Below are positions 6,998-13,244 of a stretch of 25,020 bases of DNA, in pieces; position 1 is the first letter of the stretch; each line of letters opens with the position of its first letter. Below the pieces are notes generated by a model. That model made no database searches and was not told the DNA's origin. It saw only the letters and a program-made list of their open reading frames with translations. The stretch covers positions 1-25,020 of IMG/VR virus record IMGVR_UViG_3300035034_000548. One strand, 5' to 3'. Origin of the DNA: a virus. The position numbers were made by a program, and so were the translations under genes.

Positions 6998-8479
6998 CTA
7001 CGCGCTGCCACCCGTTTCCAGTTCGTCGAATATTCGGGCCACGTCGGCTGCGAGAACGCCGCCCTCTTCTAGCTGTCTCAGGGCCTCGGGGTGGGAGATT
7101 AAGCCCGCGTTATACTCGGCCACGATAGCGGCACGGTCTTGAGCCGATAGGCTGGCCGCGCTAAATTCTCGGGACAGTTTGACGCTAGTCTCGTCGGTCA
7201 ATTCGACCCCCATGTACAAGCCTGCCAACATCATGGCGCGCATGTACCCCCCTTCGATATTCTTGGCCAGTGTAGACAGCACGCCCTTTTTCTCGGCGCT
7301 GTTAATCGCTGCCGCCGTGGCCGTGCTGGCGCTGTCGCTCTCCTCGTTAAATACACCGCCGAGCGCTATCATTTGCGCCTTATTCTCGGCCATGTATTTA
7401 AAAAGGCCGTTGCTGTCCGCGTTCCAGTCAAGGAACCCCGCCTCGGCGTCACCGAAGAGCGGGATATGTGCACCGGCCCCGAGCATGATTTGCTCACGCC
7501 CTGTCGCCTTCTTGTATAGCTCGAACGATTGAGCCGTCCAGCCTTTCGAGTAGCTGGTCGGCTGTGCTGTGATCCGTAGCGCCTCTTTTAACAGCGCGCT
7601 AACTTGGTAGCGGTGTATCGCCTTGGAGCTTATCGGGTCAATGTAGCCTAGCTGTATGGGCACGTCTCCGACCGCTCGCTCGGTGCTGTAGATAAACTCG
7701 AACGGTATCGTTTTTAGATTCTGGGCCGCTGCCTCGGGGTATACCGCCGCGCCCCACTCGTCTGTGGTGTCCGGCCCCTCGGTGACTCTTCGGCGTTGAA
7801 AGTATCGGCCCTCACTGTCTAGCCCTAACAATAGCAGCGAGGTGATGGTCTTCTGATCTACGCCGTCCGCCCCTGCGTCCAATACGTTGAACGCCTGCCG
7901 CTCGCTCTCGCGCAGTATGACCATGTTTAGTTGTTTGACGCCGTCTATCACCGCATAAGACCAGTTGACTATTGACTCGCGGGGGTAGTGCTTTATCGAC
8001 GCCCGCAGATTTCGGTCGCGCTGGTCCTGTACCGTTATCGCGTCGATGTTCTCACCGGCTAAGTCTGCGTACTCAACGAGCAGGCCCACGTATCGCAATT
8101 GAAGGCACTCGCTGGCCACGTACTCGATAGACTCCGACATTGTCATGCCGTTGCCGTCTGAGTCCGTCAGCAAGTACTCAAGGCCCTGCGGCACGTCTTC
8201 AATGGTGACAGGTACGCGGAACATAGCGCCGACCAGTGTGTCGAGGGTATTCGCTGGCACGTTGTCGTACTCGGCGAAGGTGATATATGACTTGTAGCGT
8301 GCGATCTCCGACGCTTTCAACACCTCGACGGGGTCAGTGCACGGGTGCGGCAGGTATGTGGTCGTCTCGGCCTTGACAGCGTCCTCGCCCGACACGCTTG
8401 TGCGTACCCGTGCGACGCCCGCCCTGCTGGCCGTGTAGTTCGGGTGCTGCCATGCCGTTGCGCTTTCGTTAGCCGCCAT
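6998..8479 (-). CDS. Portal protein (DUF4055 type)
   Basis: A 493-residue protein. Recognisable pieces are an N-terminal HPCTDPVEVLKASEIARYK, then ANTLDTLVGAMFRVPVTI and LQLRYVGLLVEYAD. Further on come HYPRESIVNWSYAVIDG and a C-terminal helix-rich region (ALRITAQPTSYSKGW). These match the DUF4055 portal group. Portals form the dodecameric ring at one capsid vertex through which DNA enters and leaves, and which docks the terminase and head-tail connectors. Length is normal. The ATG at 8479 overlaps the end of the minor head gene by 11 bp, suggesting coupled translation. Confidence 0.85.
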   Translation of the reverse strand: MAANESATAWQHPNYTASRAGVARVRTSVSGEDAVKAETTTYLPHPCTDPVEVLKASEIARYKSYITFAEYDNVPANTLDTLVGAMFRVPVTIEDVPQGLEYLLTDSDGNGMTMSESIEYVASECLQLRYVGLLVEYADLAGENIDAITVQDQRDRNLRASIKHYPRESIVNWSYAVIDGVKQLNMVILRESERQAFNVLDAGADGVDQKTITSLLLLGLDSEGRYFQRRRVTEGPDTTDEWGAAVYPEAAAQNLKTIPFEFIYSTERAVGDVPIQLGYIDPISSKAIHRYQVSALLKEALRITAQPTSYSKGWTAQSFELYKKATGREQIMLGAGAHIPLFGDAEAGFLDWNADSNGLFKYMAENKAQMIALGGVFNEESDSASTATAAAINSAEKKGVLSTLAKNIEGGYMRAMMLAGLYMGVELTDETSVKLSREFSAASLSAQDRAAIVAEYNAGLISHPEALRQLEEGGVLAADVARIFDELETGGSA

Positions 8480-9650
8480 TGCCTATTCTCCTGAACGCTT
8501 TTTCGCCTGCGTTAGTGTCTAGCAGTTCTTTAAGTGTGAGTTCTCGCCCTATCATATCATTAAAGCGGTCGATATTCAGGCCGCCATCAACGAACAGCTT
8601 GGCGCGCTCAGGCCCCAGCGTCGAATTGATAAACCAGCGAGGCTGTGACCGCAGCCACTTGTCTGACGACATACGTGCGCTCACTGTCTCGACCTTGAAC
8701 ATATCGTCGTCTGACCGGCCACGCCTCGTCACCTTCTTGGCCGTGTTGCCTTGGCGCTGGTCGAACCTTTCCTCGGCGGCCTTGGTCTTCTTACCGCCGA
8801 CGGCGGTGCGCTCGCCTGCGAGGGGGTCAAGGCCCCGCGTCTTAAAGAGGTACTTCGACCGCTCATTGTAATGGAAAGGCAGCGGCGGGTATTTCTCGCC
8901 GATGTCGTACTCGTTGAGGTGCCGCTTAAAGCAGATAGTCGTCGTGCGATTGTCTAGGGTGGCGAATAGTATGCGCGTCTGTATGTGGCGCTTATTTCTG
9001 ACAGCGAACTGGTCGGCGGCTGTGCTTGAGAAGTGAGACGTGCCTGTGCGTGCCAGCGCCTCGGCCCGCGCCCTTGTTAAGTTGTTTATCACACCACCCG
9101 ACCATTTCCGTGTCCGTCTGTTGTATGTGCCCCGTAACGCCTTCATAACTTCCGACTTAGATGCGCCGCTGTTGAACCCCTCGCGAATAGTCGAGACGAT
9201 TGCGCGGCTCGTGGCGTCACTGTTCTGCCGTGTAAATTCTAGCCATGTGCCTGACTGTGGTGATGCGCCTGTCAGGGTGATAAGGGCGGTACGTGTGGCG
9301 GCCGTTAGCTTGGCAGCGTTCGGGGCCGCCATTGTGATGCCTGTCAGATCGGAATACGTCGCGGCCAGCGCGTTGCCTTCGACCTTGGCGGCGGCGAGCA
9401 GCTCCTTGCTAATGTCGGCCCACATGCCGCCGACTTTCGTGTCCGTGTAGTCCCGAATCGCCCGTGTGAGGGCGTTCATCTCCACGCGGGTAAAGTCGTC
9501 AAAGTCTAGCTCGGCCAGTATGCGAGGCATGGCCTTGCTGAGCGCCTGCGTGGTCGGCGGTATGTTCTCGCGTATTAACAGCGTCGTGAAGCGCTGCCGA
9601 TTGACCTCACGCCGTAGCTCAGCGTCTAACAGTTCTTTATTGTTTGCCAT
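8469..9650 (-). CDS. Phage minor head protein (SPP1 gp7/Mu F-like)
   Basis: A 393-residue protein. The N-terminal half is helical. It is followed by RTGTSHFSSTAADQFAVRN and the family signature FATLDNRTTTICFKRHLNEY with KYPPLPFHYNERS, the usual T-L-D-R-T-x-x-I-C ... P-P-x-H-x-N-x-R-S pattern of the SPP1 gp7/Mu F family. Such proteins bind the portal inside the head and affect DNA exit. The pattern's second cysteine is replaced (HYNERS), which is common. AGGAG lies about 9 bases before the ATG. It comes before the portal gene here, whereas the reverse order is usual. Confidence 0.8.
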   Translation of the reverse strand: MANNKELLDAELRREVNRQRFTTLLIRENIPPTTQALSKAMPRILAELDFDDFTRVEMNALTRAIRDYTDTKVGGMWADISKELLAAAKVEGNALAATYSDLTGITMAAPNAAKLTAATRTALITLTGASPQSGTWLEFTRQNSDATSRAIVSTIREGFNSGASKSEVMKALRGTYNRRTRKWSGGVINNLTRARAEALARTGTSHFSSTAADQFAVRNKRHIQTRILFATLDNRTTTICFKRHLNEYDIGEKYPPLPFHYNERSKYLFKTRGLDPLAGERTAVGGKKTKAAEERFDQRQGNTAKKVTRRGRSDDDMFKVETVSARMSSDKWLRSQPRWFINSTLGPERAKLFVDGGLNIDRFNDMIGRELTLKELLDTNAGEKAFRRIGNGG

Positions 9651-9653
9651 CGG

Positions 9654-9972
9654 TCAAACTCCTGTCTGCCCATTTATCACATAGGGGGGCCTGTGCGCGC
9701 GCAGTCTAATCGTCGCGCTTGCCTCGGTGTCGTTAATCTCTCGCGGCACGCCGAGTTCGTCGAGTAGCGCGTAGACGCCTGCGAGTTCGACAGGACCGTC
9801 GACCGGCTGCGCGACCATCTCAAGCTCGACAGCGGCGAACGTGATGCGCGCCTCGGCCAGCTCGTCGAGTCCTATCGGCTGTATCTCGATGCGCGTTACG
9901 CCGTAGAGTAGTTGGTTGCCTGCGTGAGGTGCCGCCGCTTACTATTAATATCTTGGTGCTGTCTTTTCCCAT
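9654..9972 (-). pseudogene. Small gene between terminase and minor head, broken by a frameshift
   Basis: The ATG at 9972 lies one base after the large terminase stop and reads MGKDSTKILIVSGG. The same frame then turns into Arg-rich nonsense. The +1 frame carries a convincing protein to the stop at 9654-9656: PHAGNQLLYGVTRIEIQP, then DELAEARITFAAVELEMV, GVYALLDELGVPRE and RPPYVINGQTGV. That frame is closed by TAA at 9939-9941 and has no start codon before the middle of the gene. The junction therefore falls within about 9928-9940. The joined product would be about 105 residues. No family recognised; position suggests a packaging or head-related accessory. It could be a real mutation, a sequence error or programmed +1 frameshifting. 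Confidence 0.65.
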
Positions 9973-9973
9973 G

Positions 9974-11503
9974 TCAGTATCCCCGCCCTATGATGGGCAT
10001 TAGCTCGGCTTTCGTGTTAGCTGTGACGCGATACCGTAGCACGTCATAGTCGTGGTCTTCTTGCTCGGTGTCTACGTCGTCTGGTTTTTTCGTGTCCCGT
10101 GATAATACAGGAAAGCGGGAAATAATGCCGCGCACGTTCTCGAATATGTACAGCGCTGGCCGTTCGGGCTTTCCTGCCTGAGACTTCGACCCCTCGACCG
10201 CTGCCTCTAACATTTCACACAGTAACGCCGCACCACGTTCGCGAGAGCCTGCCGACTTGTCGGACGCCTCCCAGACAACGCCCTGCGCCTCCATTTTCTT
10301 TGCGATGCTGTTTGCCTCGTCGTCTGGGTTATTGATTGAGTTATCCGCAGGCCCAGCGAGAACGCCTTGCGGCGCAATGGCGGGTATGAGGTTTATCTCA
10401 CAGCCGAACACAGGGTCGATGCTGTTAGATGCGGACACAAGCGCCTCGTCTATTTGCTTCACGGTCTTGGCGACGTTCGTCGCGCTCATGTGCACCCCTT
10501 TGTTGATCTCGTCAGGGTCGCAGCCGTAAAACTCAGCTATCACGAACACGCAGCCCGCGCAGTATCCGCCGGTGCCGTCGCTCTCAGCAAACCACAAATT
10601 TGAGAAGGGCTTAGACTCACCCCAGTCATGGCCACGGTCGACGCGCCAGCTCGCTGGGATAACAAACGGCTTAACGACGTGAATCGCTTCGTCATACAGG
10701 TGGTCGAATCGTCCGCCCGCTGTGACAGACCAATCGCCATCGACCCACGCCTTGCGCCTGTTCGGGTCTTTTATTGATTGCAGATAAGCGATGTACTTCG
10801 CGTCAAGATATGGGTTCTCACGCCATGAGCCGTGTATTGCCACACGGGTGAGGGTTATCTCGACTTCTTGGTCGATACGTGGGTCGATAACGGTCATACT
10901 ATGGCGCGCCACTGTGCCACGCGGTACAGGATCGATGAATCGTTTCTTAACCCAGTTATGCCCAACGCCGAACGGGTTCGTCGTGCTAAATACTTCGAGC
11001 GGTATCGGTGGGAGGTCTACGCCTTCCGGCGTGATGTAGGACGACCGCATACACGAGAACATAGCCTCGTAGAATCCGGCGTCGGCCCGCTTCGTCAGCT
11101 CGTTGTATCCGATGAAGGGCAATTCCTGCCCGTGATAGTCCCAGTAGTCGGCCTCAGTGCGCGCGTACCTGAACATGAGTTCCTCACCTGTCGGCCATAC
11201 CCATTTTAGCTCAGACGGTGAGGCGAGAAACTTCGCGCCATCTCGGAAGGCATAAAAGAACTTTTTAGACTGGGCGATGATGTCCGAGAGATTCTTGTAC
11301 TCAATGTCGAATATCACACCACGCCAGTACGCACCATAACCCAGACCAACGCGAGCACGAAAGCGCATGAGCTGCACGGCTGTCTTGCTGGCACCTCGGG
11401 TGCCTTCGTAAAGAATCTCGTCACACGGGCACGACAGGGCCAAAGACTGCGACCCTTTCAGCGGCTTGAATACTACCTTATGACTTTGGAGTGCTTGCGA
11501 CAT
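9974..11503 (-). CDS. terL: Terminase large subunit
   Basis: A 509-residue packaging motor. The ATPase domain carries Walker A at residues 34-41 (GTRGASKT) and a Walker B-like strand LPFIGYNEL (128-136), with Glu135 as the likely catalytic acid. FSTTNPFGVGHNWVKK (about 172-187) is the coupling region. The C-terminal RNase H-like nuclease begins near RVDRGHDWGESKPF (287-300) with acidic residues Asp289 and Asp293. It cuts concatemeric DNA and pumps it through the portal. The ATG at 11503 overlaps the small terminase gene by 26 bp. Full-length and apparently intact. Confidence 0.92.
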   Translation of the reverse strand: MSQALQSHKVVFKPLKGSQSLALSCPCDEILYEGTRGASKTAVQLMRFRARVGLGYGAYWRGVIFDIEYKNLSDIIAQSKKFFYAFRDGAKFLASPSELKWVWPTGEELMFRYARTEADYWDYHGQELPFIGYNELTKRADAGFYEAMFSCMRSSYITPEGVDLPPIPLEVFSTTNPFGVGHNWVKKRFIDPVPRGTVARHSMTVIDPRIDQEVEITLTRVAIHGSWRENPYLDAKYIAYLQSIKDPNRRKAWVDGDWSVTAGGRFDHLYDEAIHVVKPFVIPASWRVDRGHDWGESKPFSNLWFAESDGTGGYCAGCVFVIAEFYGCDPDEINKGVHMSATNVAKTVKQIDEALVSASNSIDPVFGCEINLIPAIAPQGVLAGPADNSINNPDDEANSIAKKMEAQGVVWEASDKSAGSRERGAALLCEMLEAAVEGSKSQAGKPERPALYIFENVRGIISRFPVLSRDTKKPDDVDTEQEDHDYDVLRYRVTANTKAELMPIIGRGY

Positions 11504-12122
11504 TGAGCGCCACTTCTTGCTGTTGTTGGGCTATGGCTTCCCAGTCGTCGACCGAGGCCGCGTTCGGCACTAGCATGATGTTGTTCGTCACGTTGTGCTC
11601 GATGGCGTCCTTGTCCCACGCCCTGACACCGATGTGACGGCCTAGCAGCTCGGCGACTTTTAGCTTGTCCGGCAGCTTGATTTTCTTGAGCACCCCAACG
11701 ACGTCACGAGTGCGGCCTTCCTGTTCGATTATCTCTTGCACCTCTAGGGCGTTAACGCTTATGCGCCACGCTCGGGGCCATTGCCATATAGGCAGCACCC
11801 AGCCGTCGCCGTCGACTATGTCCGCGATGTCCAGCTCGGCCATCTCCCTGAGACGTACGCGAAGGTAATCTGCGCCGGTCTCGGTGCGCTTGTCGACGTC
11901 TGCGCACAATTCTGAAACATACGCTAATACTACGCGATGGTGAGCGTTGGCATATCCGGCCTGAGCGCAAGCCCCAGCCGCATAGCCTGCGTCACGAGCC
12001 GCCGCTGTGGCGTTGAACCCGTTCGCCACCCAATACCTCGCCCAGTACCGCTGTCTGCCGTTGAGACTTTCGCCTGCCGATTCTGTCATTTCGATCACCT
12101 TGTCACTGTATGCGCCTAGCAT
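11478..12122 (-). CDS. terS: Terminase small subunit
   Basis: A 214-residue protein. The N-terminal third has the Terminase_2-like DNA-binding helix set, LNGRQRYWARYWVANGFNAT followed by AAARDAGYAAG. The middle is helical (DYLRVRLREMAELDIADIVD), and the C-terminal region has KIKLPDKLKVAELLGRHIGV. Small terminases recognise the packaging site and load the large subunit. The start codon at 12122 is only about 10 bp from the first iteron of the candidate origin, so its promoter must lie within or beyond the iterons. The protein that binds them could then also control late transcription (inference). Confidence 0.88.
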   Translation of the reverse strand: MLGAYSDKVIEMTESAGESLNGRQRYWARYWVANGFNATAAARDAGYAAGACAQAGYANAHHRVVLAYVSELCADVDKRTETGADYLRVRLREMAELDIADIVDGDGWVLPIWQWPRAWRISVNALEVQEIIEQEGRTRDVVGVLKKIKLPDKLKVAELLGRHIGVRAWDKDAIEHNVTNNIMLVPNAASVDDWEAIAQQQQEVALNVASTPKS

Positions 12123-12131
12123 AACCTATTT

Positions 12132-12170
12132 GTAACACCGTAACACTTCGGTAACACTTCGGTAACACTT
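12132..12170 (+). repeat. Left iteron array, GTAACACT-type repeats
   Basis: Four direct repeats of GTAACAC[C/T] start at 12132, 12140, 12151 and 12162, at spacings of 8, 11 and 11 bp. The last three are GTAACACTT. The 11-bp pitch is about one helical turn, placing sites on one DNA face. A degenerate pair (GTGACACT GTAACGCT) follows at 12205-12220. Confidence 0.9.
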
Positions 12171-12364
12171 CCATTTCGGCCACAAGCCCCAGCGCCGCTA
12201 CATTGTGACACTGTAACGCTATTTAAGCTCAAACAACTTAAGAGAGCATCTCAGACAATATTCCCCTATATATATATATATATACTACATTTTAATAAGT
12301 TTATAGTTATATAGTGTTACAGCGTTACACCTCCCCGCCTCTAAGCCTCTAATCTAATAATCAT

Positions 12365-12401
12365 AGTGTTACAGTAGTGTTACACAAGTGTTACGCGTTA
12401 C
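12365..12401 (-). repeat. Right iteron array, inverted copies
   Basis: Copies of AGTGTTAC (reverse complement of GTAACACT) start at 12365, 12376 and 12387, at 11-bp pitch, followed by the degenerate CGCGTTAC at 12394-12401. Further copies, AGTGTTAC and AGCGTTAC, are adjacent at 12313-12328. Order and spacing mirror the left array. Confidence 0.9.
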
Positions 12402-12416
12402 AAATGCCCGCAGGGG

Positions 12417-12446
12417 TTGCACCGCTCACCCCCGCCATGATATAAA
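12417..12446 (+). promoter_or_regulatory. Candidate sigma70-like promoter of the primase operon
   Basis: TTGCAC (12417-12422), an 18-bp spacer and TATAAA (12441-12446) lie just after the right iteron array and upstream of the first plus-strand gene at 12533. The -10 is strong and the -35 only moderate. The overlap with the origin region suggests joint control. Confidence 0.5.
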
Positions 12447-12532
12447 GATTAAACCAGCTTATAGAGATCAAGACGGAATGGACGAACTGAGGCATCGCTC
12501 TCGCGCAGCTATTAGAAAGGACGCTAAACATA

Positions 12533-12742
12533 ATGCACCCCCGCGAGCGTGGGGCGTTTCGGGACTACATGCGCACAGCTCTCGCAGCCACAGAACAGGA
12601 AGCGGCAGACGCTATGCGGGCTAGCACCCCGTATGACATAGAGTTCAAGCGCATACGGCGCATAGCGGCCGCCCTGCGTCACCTATTAGCGAACCCAACA
12701 AACACCCGCGCACCGCGCATAGCACAGGAGACCCTCGCATGA
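12533..12742 (+). CDS. Small Arg/Ala-rich helical protein, unknown
   Basis: A 69-residue protein, MHPRERGAFRDYMRTALAAT, predicted to be mostly helical with alternating Arg and Ala/Leu (FKRIRRIAAALRHLL). AAAGGA lies 11 bases before the ATG. The final stop overlaps the ATG of the next gene (ATGA at 12739), which supports this frame over the alternative open frame from 12388 across the same region. It is the first gene of the rightward operon beside the origin. A small basic helical protein here might bind DNA, but no family is recognised. Confidence 0.6.
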   Translation: MHPRERGAFRDYMRTALAATEQEAADAMRASTPYDIEFKRIRRIAAALRHLLANPTNTRAPRIAQETLA

Positions 12743-13059
12743 AGTTAAAGCGACCCAAGATAGGCGACACCTTTTTCGCCGTATCCCATACAGCCCACCG
12801 CTCGACCGTCGTCGTGTATCATGTCGGACAGACGCACTTTTATACCCGCGTAGCGGGGAGCAACGCACCGGCCGGAAGGTTCGCGCTAGGCACCCACGCT
12901 AACAATAAGGGTGTAGTGATCTATAAGGATGAAAAAACATACTACGACACCGAGCGAGTCGCTGGTCTCATTGAGCGCATACGGCGCACCCTGAGCGACG
13001 GCGTGTACACCCCGCACGAGGCCCAGAAAATGGCAAAAATATTAGGTATAACCCCTTGA
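12739..13059 (+). CDS. Small beta-rich protein of unknown function
   Basis: A 106-residue protein, MKLKRPKIGDTFFAVSHTAH. The first 75 residues alternate hydrophobic and polar positions (STVVVYHVGQTHFYTRVAG), suggesting a small beta barrel of the kind seen at IGDTF..V sequences. The end is helical (YTPHEAQKMAKILGITP). It is coupled to its neighbours by 4-bp and TTGA overlaps. Its product could be an accessory of the primase encoded downstream; that is inference only. Confidence 0.7.
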   Translation: MKLKRPKIGDTFFAVSHTAHRSTVVVYHVGQTHFYTRVAGSNAPAGRFALGTHANNKGVVIYKDEKTYYDTERVAGLIERIRRTLSDGVYTPHEAQKMAKILGITP

Positions 13060-13244
13060 GCACCACACCAGAAAAAATGTACAAGACGAAGGAGGTCGCC
13101 GAGCGGCTGAACGTATCCCGCGACACCGTCCTGTCTTTAGTTAAGAAAGGTGCACTTCGCGCCGTATGGGCTGGGCCAAGGTCGCCCCGCATCTCTGAGA
13201 GTTCCTTGATACAGTTTGAAAAATCAGGGGGTGTTAGTGAGTAA
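13056..13244 (+). CDS. Small helix-turn-helix DNA-binding protein (excisionase/MerR-like)
   Basis: A 62-residue protein if started at TTG 13056, whose TTGA overlaps the upstream stop; the alternative ATG at 13077 removes 7 residues and has no better ribosome site. It contains YKTKEVAERLNVSRDTVLSL, the pattern of the HTH_17/excisionase family, then a wing-like GALRAVWAGPRSPRISESS and a closing LIQFEK. Such proteins bind DNA as recombination directionality factors, repressors or replication helpers. No integrase is in view. It sits between the origin and the primase gene, so binding the iterons is a reasonable hypothesis. Confidence 0.75.
   Translation: MSTTPEKMYKTKEVAERLNVSRDTVLSLVKKGALRAVWAGPRSPRISESSLIQFEKSGGVSE

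Larger units (their letters stand above)
12132..12401. other. Candidate replication origin with mirror-image iterons and AT-rich core
   Basis: About 410 bp (12123-12532) holds no convincing gene. Within it, two iteron arrays in opposite orientation flank an AT-rich core at about 12221-12312 containing (TA)9 at 12267-12284. Inner pairs at 12205-12220 and 12313-12328 are exactly symmetric about 12266.5, and the outer arrays agree with that centre to within 1 bp. The repeat spacing is mirrored too. The primase-helicase gene lies less than 1 kb downstream. This fits an iteron origin with a DNA unwinding element. The arrays could also be operators for the diverging operons, or do both jobs. Confidence 0.7.

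Noticed and set aside
6320-7072. 250-codon plus-strand frame in the scaffold region
   Set aside because: Antisense to the scaffold coiled coil; the strong GTG start and ribosome site on the other strand explain the coding signal.
12388-12624. Alternative plus-strand frame over the first gene of the primase operon
   Set aside because: It starts inside the iteron array, upstream of the likely promoter, and becomes Arg/Ser/His-rich; the frame from 12533 couples to the next gene.
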